64,000 bases of DNA, taken from assembly GCF_902726565.1 (NCBI RefSeq), contig NZ_CACVAF010000001.1, positions 526,685 through 590,684 on the forward strand, written 5' to 3'. Below are positions 38,855 to 48,776 of the stretch, piece after piece. Each line of letters starts with the position of its first letter. Within the stretch, counting starts at the first letter, position 1. Source of the DNA: Yersinia vastinensis (GTDB lineage: Bacteria > Pseudomonadota > Gammaproteobacteria > Enterobacterales > Enterobacteriaceae). The translations under genes were made by a program, and so were the position numbers. The notes beneath the pieces are model-generated. The model was not told the DNA's origin, made no database searches, and worked only from the letters and a program-made list of their open reading frames with translations.

Positions 38855-40090
38855 ATGTCAACTCCACTTCAAGGAATTAAAGTTCTCGATTTTACGGGTG
38901 TACAATCCGGCCCATCCTGTACCCAGATGCTGGCGTGGTTTGGTGCCGATGTTATTAAAATTGAACGTCCCGGCGTTGGTGATGTAACTCGCCATCAACT
39001 GCGTGATATTCCTGATATAGATGCACTTTATTTCACCATGCTCAATAGTAATAAACGTTCTATTGAGCTGAACACCAAAACTGCGGAAGGCAAAGAAGTT
39101 ATGGAAAAGCTTATCCGTGAAGCCGATGTTTTAGTTGAAAACTTTCACCCAGGCGCCATTGATCATATGGGTTTTACTTGGGAGCGTATTCAGCAGATCA
39201 ATCCACGTTTGATTTTTGGTTCCATCAAAGGGTTTGATGAGTGTTCTCCTTACGTAAATGTGAAAGCTTATGAAAACGTTGCTCAGGCTGCTGGTGGCGC
39301 AGCGTCCACTACCGGCTTCTGGGATGGCCCACCGCTAGTTAGTGCCGCAGCCTTGGGTGACAGCAATACTGGGATGCATTTGCTGATTGGCTTACTGGCC
39401 GCATTGCTGCACCGTGAAAAAACGGGGCGTGGTCAACGGGTAACAATGTCTATGCAGGATGCGGTTTTGAATCTCTGTCGAGTGAAATTACGTGACCAGC
39501 AGCGTCTTGATAAACTTGGCTTTCTGGAAGAATACCCGCAGTACCCAAATGGTACTTTTGGTGATGCCGTCCCGCGCGGTGGTAATGCTGGTGGCGGTGG
39601 TCAACCTGGCTGGATATTAAAATGTAAGGGTTGGGAAACAGATCCCAATGCTTATATCTATTTTACCATTCAGGAGCAAAACTGGGAAAATACATGTAAA
39701 GCTATTGGTAAAACAGAGTGGATTACCGATCCGGCATATAATACTGCTCATGCTCGCCAGCCACATATTTTCGATATATTTTCCGAAATAGAAAAATATA
39801 CGGTTACGATTGATAAGCATGAAGCTGTAGCTTATTTGACCCAGTTTGATATTCCTTGTGCGCCAGTATTAAGTATGAAAGAAATCGCACTCGACCCGTC
39901 TTTACGCAAAAGTGGAAGTGTAGTGGAAGTTGAACAACCACTGCGTGGAAAATATCTGACGGTTGGATGCCCAATGAAATTCTCAGCATTTACGCCTGAT
40001 ATTAAAGCTGCGCCGCTATTAGGTGAGCATACCGCTGATATTTTGCAGGAATTAGGTTATAGCAAAGATCAAATCGCTGCGATGAAGTGA
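38855..40090 (+). CDS. frc: Formyl-CoA:oxalate CoA-transferase
   Basis: A 411-residue class III CoA-transferase moving CoA from formyl-CoA to oxalate in the cytoplasm. The catalytic Asp is in [10 protein letters not shown] and the glycine loop is [11 protein letters not shown], both family hallmarks. The E. coli protein (416 residues) aligns throughout. It supplies oxalyl-CoA to Oxc, encoded 73 bases downstream. The Frc/Oxc pair consumes a proton per turnover and is tied to acid tolerance in E. coli. Confidence 0.96.
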   Translation: MSTPLQGIKVLDFTGVQSGPSCTQMLAWFGADVIKIERPGVGDVTRHQLRDIPDIDALYFTMLNSNKRSIELNTKTAEGKEVMEKLIREADVLVENFHPGAIDHMGFTWERIQQINPRLIFGSIKGFDECSPYVNVKAYENVAQAAGGAASTTGFWDGPPLVSAAALGDSNTGMHLLIGLLAALLHREKTGRGQRVTMSMQDAVLNLCRVKLRDQQRLDKLGFLEEYPQYPNGTFGDAVPRGGNAGGGGQPGWILKCKGWETDPNAYIYFTIQEQNWENTCKAIGKTEWITDPAYNTAHARQPHIFDIFSEIEKYTVTIDKHEAVAYLTQFDIPCAPVLSMKEIALDPSLRKSGSVVEVEQPLRGKYLTVGCPMKFSAFTPDIKAAPLLGEHTADILQELGYSKDQIAAMK

Positions 40091-40163
40091 AACCATGTCA
40101 TCTGATATTTAAGGGGGCCTCTCGTGCCCACTTTTTTAGACAAGAAATTCGAGGTTATTAAAC

Positions 40164-41858
40164 ATGCCGGATAAACTTCAAATGACGGATGGTATGCATA
40201 TCATCGTTGAAGCATTAAAACAGAATAATATTGACACTATATATGGTGTCGTGGGAATTCCTGTAACGGATATGGCGCGTCACGCTCAGGCAGAAGGAAT
40301 TCGCTATATTGGTTTTCGCCATGAGCAGTCTGCAGGATATGCCGCTGCAGCCAGCGGTTTTCTCACTCAGAAACCGGGGATCTGTCTAACGGTTTCTGCG
40401 CCTGGTTTTCTGAATGGTTTAACAGCATTAGCCAATGCGACGGTAAATGGCTTTCCTATGATCATGATCAGTGGCTCCAGCGATCGTGCGATTGTGGACC
40501 TGCAGCAAGGGGACTATGAAGAGCTGGATCAAATGAATGCAGCTAAACCCTATGCAAAAGGCGCTTTTCGCGTTAACCAACCTCAGGATCTCGGTATTGC
40601 ATTGGCGCGCGCTATTCGGGTATCTGTTTCTGGTCGTCCTGGTGGTGTCTACCTTGATTTACCCGCCAATGTACTGGCCGCGACGATGGAAAAAAATACC
40701 GCTGTAAACACCATTGTGAAGGTTGAAAACCCTGCACCAGCACTGCTGCCATGCCCGGAGTCAATAAGTAAAGCGATATCGCTTCTGGCAAAGGCAGAAC
40801 GGCCATTAATTATTCTTGGTAAAGGTGCTGCATATTCGCAGGCTGAAGAGCAGATCCGTGATTTTATTGAAAGCACGCAGACCCCTTATCTTCCGATGTC
40901 TATGGCTAAAGGTATTCTCGAAGATACCCATCCACTTTGTACTTCAGCAGCCCGTTCGTTTGCTCTGGCAAATGCGGATGTGGTGATACTTGTAGGGGCT
41001 CGTCTCAATTGGCTATTGGCTCATGGTAAAAAAGGGTGGGCAAGCGATACACAATTTATCCAATTGGATATTGAGCCTCAGGAAATTGACAGCAACCGCC
41101 CAATTGCTGCGCCGGTAGTTGGTGATATAGCCTCCAGTATGAAACTTATGTTGGCGGAACTGAAGCGCAGCCCCTTTACCACCTCTTTGGAATGGCGCGA
41201 TATTTTAAATATTCACAAGCAGCAAAATGCGCAGAAAATGCAGGAAAAATTAAATACTGATACCCAACCATTAAATTATTTTAATGCATTAAGTGCCGTA
41301 CGCGATGTCCTCAGTGAAAACCATGATGTCTATTTGGTTAATGAGGGAGCAAATACACTGGATAATGCGCGAAATATTATTGATATGTATAAGCCTCGCC
41401 ACCGACTGGACAGCGGCACATGGGGTGTCATGGGTATTGGGATGGGGTATGCCATCGGCGCAAGTGTGACATCAGGTTCGCCAGTGGTGGCAATTGAGGG
41501 TGACAGTGCATTCGGTTTCAGTGGAATGGAAGTCGAAACTATCTGTCGTTATAACCTGCCGGTGACCATTGTCATTTTCAATAATGGTGGCATCTACAGG
41601 GGAGATGGAGTCGATCTCAGTGGAGCTGGCGCGCCGTCGCCAACTGATCTGCTGCATCACGCACGGTACGACAGGTTAATGGATGCATTTCGTGGCGTTG
41701 GTTATAACGTCTCAACATCAGATGAGCTTCGTCATGCATTGGCGGCCAGCATCTTGTCGCGGAAACCGACCATTATTAATGTGGCCATCGATCCAGCCGC
41801 TGGAACTGAAAGCGGCCATATTACCAAACTTAATCCTAAAAAAGTTTCTGGTAATTAA
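40164..41858 (+). CDS. oxc: Oxalyl-CoA decarboxylase (ThDP-dependent)
   Basis: A 564-residue ThDP enzyme (same length as E. coli) that converts oxalyl-CoA to formyl-CoA and CO2. The N-terminal PYR domain has the Glu in IGFRHEQSAGYAAAA; the C-terminal PP domain carries the ThDP/Mg motif GDSAFGFSGMEVETICRYNLPVTIVIFNN, shown here only in part (GDSAFGFSGME and FNNGGIYRGDG). Expected to act with Frc, which recycles the formyl-CoA. Confidence 0.96.
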   Translation: MPDKLQMTDGMHIIVEALKQNNIDTIYGVVGIPVTDMARHAQAEGIRYIGFRHEQSAGYAAAASGFLTQKPGICLTVSAPGFLNGLTALANATVNGFPMIMISGSSDRAIVDLQQGDYEELDQMNAAKPYAKGAFRVNQPQDLGIALARAIRVSVSGRPGGVYLDLPANVLAATMEKNTAVNTIVKVENPAPALLPCPESISKAISLLAKAERPLIILGKGAAYSQAEEQIRDFIESTQTPYLPMSMAKGILEDTHPLCTSAARSFALANADVVILVGARLNWLLAHGKKGWASDTQFIQLDIEPQEIDSNRPIAAPVVGDIASSMKLMLAELKRSPFTTSLEWRDILNIHKQQNAQKMQEKLNTDTQPLNYFNALSAVRDVLSENHDVYLVNEGANTLDNARNIIDMYKPRHRLDSGTWGVMGIGMGYAIGASVTSGSPVVAIEGDSAFGFSGMEVETICRYNLPVTIVIFNNGGIYRGDGVDLSGAGAPSPTDLLHHARYDRLMDAFRGVGYNVSTSDELRHALAASILSRKPTIINVAIDPAAGTESGHITKLNPKKVSGN

Positions 41859-41927
41859 ATACTGACACCATCTCCTCTCACCGTTTAATTATATTTTGGT
41901 GAGGGGGACTCTTATCGGAAAAATATT

Positions 41928-42872
41928 ATGTTAACTTTTTTTATTGGCGATTTATTGCCTATTATTGTGATCATGCTGTTGGGTTATGTGGGCGGCAAAC
42001 GTCAAACATTCTCAGAAGATCAAACTCGGGCATTTAATAAACTGGTATTGAATTACGCCCTTCCCGCGGCTTTATTTGTCTCTATTACTCGGGCGAATCG
42101 GGATATGATATTTGCAGACGCCCGTCTAACCCTCGTTTCACTTGTGGTTGTCGTCGGATGTTTCTTTTTCTCCTGGTTCGGGTGCTATAAATTCTTTAAG
42201 CGTACTCGTGCTGAAGCCGCTGTATGCGCATTAATTGCAGGTTCACCAACTATTGGATTCTTGGGTTTTGCGGTCCTTGATCCTATTTATGGTGACTCGG
42301 TATCAACGGGTTTAGTCGTAGCGATTATATCTATTATTGTTAATGCTATTACTATTCCTATTGGCCTATATTTGCTGAATCCAGCATCAGGACCGGATGG
42401 CAAAAAGAATAGTAATCTGAGCGCGTTATTATCGGCGGCAAAGGAACCGGTAGTATGGGCACCTGTCCTCGCGACGGTACTGGTACTTGTTGGGGTTAAA
42501 ATTCCTTTAGCATGGGCTCCAACATTCGACCTGATTGCTAAAGCCAACTCTGGGGTTGCTGTATTTGCTGCGGGTCTGACTCTGGCAGTACATAAATTCG
42601 AGTTCAGTGCGGAAATTGCCTATAACACATTCCTGAAATTAATCTTAATGCCATTGGCCCTGCTTCTTGTTGGTCTGGCTTGTCATCTTAACAGCGAACA
42701 ACTCCAGATGATGGTTCTGGCAGGTGCGTTACCTCCGGCATTCTCAGGGATCATTATTGCCAGCCGTTTTAATGTTTATACCCGTACTGGTACTGCTTCT
42801 TTAGCCGTCAGTGTGCTTGGGTTTATCGTCACGGCACCATTGTGGATATATATCAGCCGACTGGTTTCATAA
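41928..42872 (+). CDS. yfdV: AEC-family transporter YfdV
   Basis: A 314-residue inner-membrane protein with about ten TM helices, auxin-efflux-carrier (PF03547) family, same length as E. coli YfdV. The conserved AEC N-terminus is visible ([16 protein letters not shown]... [15 protein letters not shown]). Its place between oxc and yfdE suggests transport of oxalate, formate or a related acid, but the substrate is unproved. GGAAAAATATT before ATG. Confidence 0.93.
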   Translation: MLTFFIGDLLPIIVIMLLGYVGGKRQTFSEDQTRAFNKLVLNYALPAALFVSITRANRDMIFADARLTLVSLVVVVGCFFFSWFGCYKFFKRTRAEAAVCALIAGSPTIGFLGFAVLDPIYGDSVSTGLVVAIISIIVNAITIPIGLYLLNPASGPDGKKNSNLSALLSAAKEPVVWAPVLATVLVLVGVKIPLAWAPTFDLIAKANSGVAVFAAGLTLAVHKFEFSAEIAYNTFLKLILMPLALLLVGLACHLNSEQLQMMVLAGALPPAFSGIIIASRFNVYTRTGTASLAVSVLGFIVTAPLWIYISRLVS

Positions 42873-42903
42873 TAAATAATGTTATTTATTCATTTAATAA
42901 TGC

Positions 42904-42938
42904 CACCGAAGTACATATTTTACTTCGGTATTTTTTTT
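42904..42938 (+). terminator. Rho-independent terminator/attenuator between yfdV and yfdE
   Basis: A perfect 9-bp stem ACCGAAGTA/TACTTCGGT with an 8-base loop is followed by A and eight Ts. It lies 32 bases after yfdV and ends 15 bases before the yfdE start, so it should reduce read-through into yfdE. Confidence 0.85.
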
Positions 42939-42953
42939 GCGAGGCACCAGTCA

Positions 42954-44096
42954 GTGAAATATATAGAAAATAAAGGGCCGTTTGACGGACTATTGGTTAT
43001 CGATTTAACACATGTTTTAAATGGCCCTTTTGGTACGCAACTTCTTTGCAATATGGGCGCCAGGGTAATTAAAATTGAACCCCCAGGTCATGGAGACGAC
43101 ACACGAACTTTCGGACCCTATGTTGATGGTCAGTCACTTTATTATAGTTTTATTAATCACGGAAAGGAGAGTGTTGTTCTTGATTTAAAAAATGAGCAAG
43201 ATAAAAGCATTTTTATTAATATGCTCAAACAAGCAGATGTATTAGCTGAAAACTTCCGCCCAGGCACCATGACAAAATTAGGTTTTTCATGGGAAACGCT
43301 TCAGCAAATTAATCCGCGACTCATTTATGCTTCTTCTTCAGGTTTCGGCCATACCGGTCCCTTAAAGGATTTTTCTGCCTACGATACGATAATTCAGGCT
43401 ATGAGCGGCATAATGATGGAGACCGGTTATCCTGATGCTCCACCGGTGCGTGTTGGGACATCGCTTTCTGATCTCTGCGCGGGGGTGTATCTGTTCAGTG
43501 GTATTGTCAGCGCTCTTTATGGACGTGAAAAGAGTCAACGGGGCGCTCATGTGGATATAGCCATGTTTGATTCAACCTTGAGCTTTTTGGAGCATGGCCT
43601 TATGGCATATATCGCTACGGGTCAGGCACCACAACGGCTTGGTAATCGCCACCCCTATATGGCACCTTTTGACGTCTTCGAAACTCAGGATAAACCCATT
43701 ACTATTTGTTGTGGTAATGACAAGCTTTTTTCTGCTTTGTGCGAGGCTATGGGGCTTCCTGAACTCGTAAGTGATTTGCGCTTTGTTAGCAATATTTTGC
43801 GCGTACAAAATCAAGCGGTACTAAAGCAGTACATTGAAAGCGTATTAAAGACGCAGCCAGCAGATGTCTGGTTAGCGCGCATTCATCAGGTAGGTGTACC
43901 TGTGGCCCCACTTTTGAATGTGGCGCAAGCAATGCAATTGCCACAAACACAGGCAAGAAATATGTTGGTCGAAGCGGGGGGAATAATGATGCCGGGCAAT
44001 CCCATAAAGATTAGTGGCTGCCCGGATCCGCAAGTTTTACCCGGAGCGGCAACGCTCGATCAACATGGTGTGCAGATTCGGCGGGAGTTTTCATAG
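42954..44096 (+). CDS. yfdE: Acetyl-CoA:oxalate CoA-transferase YfdE
   Basis: A 380-residue class III CoA-transferase (E. coli protein 381). Begins VKYIENKGPFDGLLVIDLTHVLNGPFG; the catalytic Asp is in GTSLSDLCAGVY. It primes the cycle by making oxalyl-CoA from acetyl-CoA. GTG at 42954 is chosen because it matches the E. coli N-terminus and has GAGG nine bases upstream. A TTG/ATG start at 42879 would place the terminator hairpin inside the coding region. Confidence 0.93.
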   Translation: MKYIENKGPFDGLLVIDLTHVLNGPFGTQLLCNMGARVIKIEPPGHGDDTRTFGPYVDGQSLYYSFINHGKESVVLDLKNEQDKSIFINMLKQADVLAENFRPGTMTKLGFSWETLQQINPRLIYASSSGFGHTGPLKDFSAYDTIIQAMSGIMMETGYPDAPPVRVGTSLSDLCAGVYLFSGIVSALYGREKSQRGAHVDIAMFDSTLSFLEHGLMAYIATGQAPQRLGNRHPYMAPFDVFETQDKPITICCGNDKLFSALCEAMGLPELVSDLRFVSNILRVQNQAVLKQYIESVLKTQPADVWLARIHQVGVPVAPLLNVAQAMQLPQTQARNMLVEAGGIMMPGNPIKISGCPDPQVLPGAATLDQHGVQIRREFS

Positions 44097-44135
44097 GCCA
44101 ATTTAAGTTTTATTACTGAATGCAGTTGTCAGTGA

Positions 44136-44162
44136 GCTCCCACATTTAAGTATTGTGGGAGC
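44136..44162. terminator. Hairpin between convergent yfdE and evgS
   Basis: Perfect 9-bp inverted repeat GCTCCCACA/TGTGGGAGC with a 9-base loop, in the 73-base gap between the two stops. There is no clear U-run on either side, so termination efficiency is uncertain. Confidence 0.6.
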
Positions 44163-44169
44163 ATCAATT

Positions 44170-47100
44170 TCATGGATGCTGCTGACAAAAAAGATTAATC
44201 TCCTGACCTAACTCTCCTATATGTTCACTCAAGGAATTTAACAGTTGAATAATGTCAGGCTTACTAGCAGGTGATATTGGCTGTATTTCTAACTGATGAC
44301 TGATATCAATCAATCGCTGTAAATTTAAGATATCCGCAGCGCCATGGATACGGTGTATACACAGATGGAAGGTCCTATTATCTCCAGTATCTAAGGCTTT
44401 GTGCGCAGCGATAAGATCTTTATGTGTCTCATTTTGAAAGGTGAGCAGCATTTCCTGCATCAGTTCAGGATCGTTTGCAGTATTATTTTTAAGCGCATCG
44501 ATATCAAGATGTGCATACCGGGGGGGGATTACCTCAATTTGGGGTAATTGACTTAAGTGAGTTTTTAAAACGTCCTGGGTTAGCGGCTTAAATAGGCATA
44601 AATTCATGCCACAACTTAACCCCTTATCACGCTCGTTAACTTGTGCATTGGCAGTAAGCCCCCAAATGGGTAGTGAATAATGTTGCTCACGCAGAGTATG
44701 TGTGAGTTCGAACCCATCCATATTCGGCATATTAACGTCAGTTATTAGCAGGTCGTAATGTTGCATACCAATTTTGTGCAAAACCGCCGCACCATCACAG
44801 GCTTCATCAACATCATATCCCAGTAGCTTGAGCTGGCGTTTTAATAATAATCGGTTTGTCGGATGGTCATCAGCAATTAAAATACTCAGCTGCCTTGGGA
44901 GAACGAGGGTTTGTTCAGGTTTTTCATTGGCAATATTTTTTTGTTGAGTAAATTCTACTGGGAGTGTGATTGTAAATGTCGTTCCCTCACCGGGCTGACT
45001 AACCAGCGTAAGATCGCCTTTCATTTTATCAATCAACTGTTTGCATATCATTAAACCTAAACCTAAACCAGAGCCAGTTTGCTGACGTCCTGCGCTAGTT
45101 TGGCTATAACGTTTAAACAGTTGTTGTTGCTCTTCCTGTGAAATTCCGCTTCCAGAGTCGGCAATAATCAACTTAATGACCGCACGGTTTTCGTCTAGCT
45201 GATCCATTGTAGTACTGATCTTTACTGTACCCTCTGTTGTAAATTTGAGAGCGTTACAGAGCAAATTTGATAGAACCTGCTTAAACGCCTGAGGGTCTAT
45301 GTTAATCAGATAATGCTCGGGAAGCGTATTGATACAGGTTAATGCGATTTTTTTTCGCGCTGCAATCGCATCAAAAGAGTGGCAAGTGAGCTGGACAATA
45401 GAAGAAATGTTCACCCATTGTGGTTGAAGCAGATAGTTACCGGATTCAATTTTATCGACATCCAGAATCTCACCAATCAAGCCAAGTAGTGACTGCCCAG
45501 TGGAATAGGCAAGCGCGATGGCCTCAACGCGTTGCTCTTGGTTAAGGCCAGTACCGGAAAGGAGTTCAAGGAACCCCATGATTGAGCTGATAGGCGTTCT
45601 TATTTCGTGGCTCATCGTAGCCAGAAACTGACTTTTAGCAACTGTTGCGCTTATTGCTTTATTTTTTTCTACTTCGAGTTCGCGAATTAAGTTACGCGTC
45701 TCCGTAATATCTTCCCAACCGCAAATATAGACAGCATGTTCGCTTGCGGGCAGATTACATAATGTATGCCAGTGATTAATACATCTTTTTTCTAAGCCAT
45801 TATTAATTTCAAAGACTTGCTTACATATTTTTCTATTTTCTTTCGTATCAACTTTTACTTCATTTAAGTCAGAGAAGATATCTTTAAATGGGGAACCGCT
45901 ATCCGCTAAGGGTAATAAAGCAATTTTGTAAAAATCATCAGTAAAAAAATGTTCAAAGGCACGACTGTGACTAATGATAACGCCTTGCCAGTTCACAACA
46001 TAACTTGGATTGGGTAATGAATCAGATAATGCTTTACGGAATGATATTTGATTCTCTAAGTCTCCCTGGATAGCTTTACGACGACGAACAGACCGCAGCA
46101 GATAGAAGCCCCACAAAAGGCTACTGACAACCAATAAAACCGATAATGTCGTGACAATATAGAACTGCTTACTATAGAGATCCCATGTGTCAATTGTCAC
46201 ATTAGGCATTTTGATCCATTTTTCTGTCAGACGCAGAACTTCACTAGGAGGAATTGCATTTAACGCTTTGTTAATAATATTCTTTAGTTCAGGTTCTCCA
46301 CGGGGAAAAGCAAATGAAAGAGATGCATATGGCACTCCTGGGATGAGAAAATGAAAGAGTTCATTAGGATAGTAATGATCAATCATGTAACGAGAGTTTA
46401 GTTGTGTGGCAACTAAAGCATCGAGTTTTCCTTCCTTGACCTGATGAAATGCAGCACTTGCGTTATCAACCTGTATCCACTCAATATCTGGATACATCTC
46501 TTCTAATTGTAAATGAAGGTCGTAATAGTTAGGAATAGCAACCTTCATCCCTTTTTTAAGGGCTTGTTCACTGTCAGGGGCATTTTTCATGACAAAAACG
46601 TAAGGTGTCGTAATAAATGTTTCGGCAAAGGAAACAGATTGCTCACGTTTTTCACTATAAATTGCCCCGGGTAAAATATCCCATCCGCCCGTGGCGAGTT
46701 GCGTCCCTGCATGAATATCATGCGAGATAGTAATAGGGGAGAAGTTTAACCCGGTTTGCAAAGTGATAATATTAAGAATATCACCCATTACTCCTCGTAC
46801 AGAGCCATTTTCGTCTGTCATTGAAAATGGCGGTGAATAAGGGTTCTCAAGCACTTTTAAATTGGGATGCTGTTTAATCCACTGCTTTTCATGTTCTGTT
46901 AACGCTAATGGTTTATTGAGGAAAGCAAGGTTCCCAGTATCAAGCCAATTTTGTGAAACTTCATATCGAACTTCATTTGTTAACGCATCAACAAAGCGAT
47001 TGAGTACTTCGTGAAGAGTGACTGATTCTTTTCTGGTCAAGAAAAAGTTAAACTGACGTGGAGCGTCATAGTATTTCACAACATTTAATGAATGCGTGAA

Positions 47101-47769
47101 ATAACGTGAAATCATACTGCTGGCAATGATATTGCTACCAATAAAGTAATCATTCTTGCCTGAAGATACTGATGCTAGTGCTTGGTAAGTTTTTGAAAAA
47201 GAAATTATTTTTGCTTTTGGAAACGATTTTCTAATCTCTTCATCGGAGGGATAATTAGCAACCCGTGCAATATTGACTGGTTTGGGGGTGGTCAGCGGCT
47301 GCATAGAATCGTGGACGGTGGTTACCAGAGCGGGGAAGGTAATGATCAGTGGTTTTGAAGCAACAATGTCCTTATTTTCAGGGGCTGACTCAGTTAAATG
47401 CGACAGCACTACGTCGACCTCTCCCTCCTCCAATGCATCCATAGCTTTTTTATGATCAGAGTACTCACGAAGTATTAATTTGATATTCAGAGCTCTTTTC
47501 AAAAGATTTAAATAGTCTGCATTAATACCACGAGTTCGTTGTTGTGAGTCTTTATGCAGCAATGTTGCTGTTTGCGAAGGATGGACTGCAATGACAAGAT
47601 TCTTTTTATTAGCCAACCAACGTAACTCTGTATTACTTAAACGTAAAGAGTCAAGCGTAACACTGCTATTGCTACTGATTCCACGATAGTCAATATAATC
47701 TGAGTTGGCAAGGCCATATGCCGACCACAGATAAGCATAAAGGAAAAAAATATACGGTATAAACTTCAT
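44170..47769 (-). CDS. evgS: Hybrid sensor histidine kinase EvgS
   Basis: A 1199-residue unorthodox phosphorelay kinase (E. coli 1197). Signal-anchor N-terminus; two tandem periplasmic SBP_bac_3 (Venus-flytrap) domains at ~50-290 and ~300-530; TM at ~542-562; PAS domain ~575-690. HisKA has phospho-acceptor His721 (LATMSHEIRTP), the same number as E. coli. HATPase follows, then a receiver with Asp1011 (LLITDVNMPNMDG) and a C-terminal HPt with His near 1139 (IHRIHGAADI). E. coli EvgS responds to mild acid plus alkali metal and passes phosphate to EvgA. All relay residues are intact. Four bases separate evgA and evgS. Confidence 0.97.
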   Translation of the reverse strand: MKFIPYIFFLYAYLWSAYGLANSDYIDYRGISSNSSVTLDSLRLSNTELRWLANKKNLVIAVHPSQTATLLHKDSQQRTRGINADYLNLLKRALNIKLILREYSDHKKAMDALEEGEVDVVLSHLTESAPENKDIVASKPLIITFPALVTTVHDSMQPLTTPKPVNIARVANYPSDEEIRKSFPKAKIISFSKTYQALASVSSGKNDYFIGSNIIASSMISRYFTHSLNVVKYYDAPRQFNFFLTRKESVTLHEVLNRFVDALTNEVRYEVSQNWLDTGNLAFLNKPLALTEHEKQWIKQHPNLKVLENPYSPPFSMTDENGSVRGVMGDILNIITLQTGLNFSPITISHDIHAGTQLATGGWDILPGAIYSEKREQSVSFAETFITTPYVFVMKNAPDSEQALKKGMKVAIPNYYDLHLQLEEMYPDIEWIQVDNASAAFHQVKEGKLDALVATQLNSRYMIDHYYPNELFHFLIPGVPYASLSFAFPRGEPELKNIINKALNAIPPSEVLRLTEKWIKMPNVTIDTWDLYSKQFYIVTTLSVLLVVSSLLWGFYLLRSVRRRKAIQGDLENQISFRKALSDSLPNPSYVVNWQGVIISHSRAFEHFFTDDFYKIALLPLADSGSPFKDIFSDLNEVKVDTKENRKICKQVFEINNGLEKRCINHWHTLCNLPASEHAVYICGWEDITETRNLIRELEVEKNKAISATVAKSQFLATMSHEIRTPISSIMGFLELLSGTGLNQEQRVEAIALAYSTGQSLLGLIGEILDVDKIESGNYLLQPQWVNISSIVQLTCHSFDAIAARKKIALTCINTLPEHYLINIDPQAFKQVLSNLLCNALKFTTEGTVKISTTMDQLDENRAVIKLIIADSGSGISQEEQQQLFKRYSQTSAGRQQTGSGLGLGLMICKQLIDKMKGDLTLVSQPGEGTTFTITLPVEFTQQKNIANEKPEQTLVLPRQLSILIADDHPTNRLLLKRQLKLLGYDVDEACDGAAVLHKIGMQHYDLLITDVNMPNMDGFELTHTLREQHYSLPIWGLTANAQVNERDKGLSCGMNLCLFKPLTQDVLKTHLSQLPQIEVIPPRYAHLDIDALKNNTANDPELMQEMLLTFQNETHKDLIAAHKALDTGDNRTFHLCIHRIHGAADILNLQRLIDISHQLEIQPISPASKPDIIQLLNSLSEHIGELGQEINLFCQQHP

Positions 47770-47773
47770 AATA

Positions 47774-48388
47774 TTAGCCGATTTTGTTGCGTTGGGCGAA
47801 TGTGTAGAGATCCATGAGTGATTTACATTCTAACTTTTCCATCAGGCGACTTTTATAAGTACTGACTGTTTTATTGCTGATAAACATTTTCTCGGCAATA
47901 TAGTTATTATCTTTGCTGTCCAGAATATAACGCATAACACTGATTTCTTGTTTGGATAAGGCATCTAATTTTTGCTGATCAGAAGTTAAGCTTCCAATAA
48001 ATCGATTAAGAGAAAAAGGAAAATAACTGTAACCATTTTTAGCTGCTTCAATAGCAGCAATAATATTGTTCATTCCTTCTTTTTTACTCACGAATCCATT
48101 AGCACCAACATCAGCACAATGTTTACCGTAAAAATGATCATTTTTGGCAGAAACAATAATGATAATCCCAGCGTAATGACGTTTTCTGAGCGTTTCTAAC
48201 ACCTGGATACCATTTAGCCCGGGTATATCGACGTCAATTATGATGATATCGGGCTTGAGTGTTTCAACACGTTGAACGGCACTTCCCCCTTCCACCAATT
48301 CGGCTAAAATTTCAATATCGTTTTTAGTCAGTAAATTACGAATGGCGGCGATCGCAAGAGGATGGTCATCAATAATTATTGCTTTCAT
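47774..48388 (-). CDS. evgA: Response regulator EvgA (NarL/FixJ family)
   Basis: A 204-residue regulator: receiver with the acidic pair at Asp7-Asp8 and phospho-acceptor Asp52 (IIIIDVDIPGLNG), and a LuxR-type helix-turn-helix (LSKQEISVMRYI, FISNKTVSTYKSRLMEKL). Same length as E. coli EvgA. It activates emrKY, yfdX, frc and, in E. coli, ydeP-safA-gad acid resistance. Co-transcribed with evgS, divergent from emrK. Confidence 0.97.
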   Translation of the reverse strand: MKAIIIDDHPLAIAAIRNLLTKNDIEILAELVEGGSAVQRVETLKPDIIIIDVDIPGLNGIQVLETLRKRHYAGIIIIVSAKNDHFYGKHCADVGANGFVSKKEGMNNIIAAIEAAKNGYSYFPFSLNRFIGSLTSDQQKLDALSKQEISVMRYILDSKDNNYIAEKMFISNKTVSTYKSRLMEKLECKSLMDLYTFAQRNKIG

Positions 48389-48776
48389 GCATTATTCCCT
48401 TCGAAATGAAGCATCTTCCTTCTTTCTGTAGCAAAACAGACATAAGGCTTCATCTCATTATTCTTGATAAAAAACAGAAATTTTGAGCTTTTAAATAGAC
48501 GTCAAAGATAAGATATCAATAATAAAAAGAGGGACTATACCGTTAAATTATAGTTTCGTTTCTATACTATTTTTATCTCATTGTGCCTACACGTGTAAGA
48601 ATTGTATTTCAAAAGGTGAGGCATTGTCTTCTATTATTTGGTTATCACTATTGTAGAATTATTACTCTAAAGTTCCTGAGAAGATTTGTGCTGTAGTAAA
48701 CAGGTCGGGTACTTATGGTGAATGAATTTTCATATTCACGTCATGACTTTAATCATATACGATATGAGAGATAATA
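48389..48776. other. evgA-emrK divergent regulatory region
   Basis: 388 A/T-rich bases without a gene, holding promoters for both evgAS and emrKY. The EvgA box at 48584-48601 sits almost midway, about 183 bases from the evgA start and 176 from emrK. Nothing else is recognised. Confidence 0.6.
48584..48601 (+). promoter_or_regulatory. EvgA box between evgA and emrK
   Basis: TGCCTACACGTGTAAGAA matches 15 of 16 defined positions of TTCYTACA-NN-TGTARGAA; the core TACACGTGTA is a perfect palindrome. The corresponding E. coli intergenic region is a known EvgA target. Confidence 0.8.

Noticed and set aside
42879..42953. Upstream extension of yfdE by 25 codons
   Set aside because: It would put a perfect terminator hairpin with a T8 run inside the coding region, and the extra residues have no counterpart in E. 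coli YfdE.
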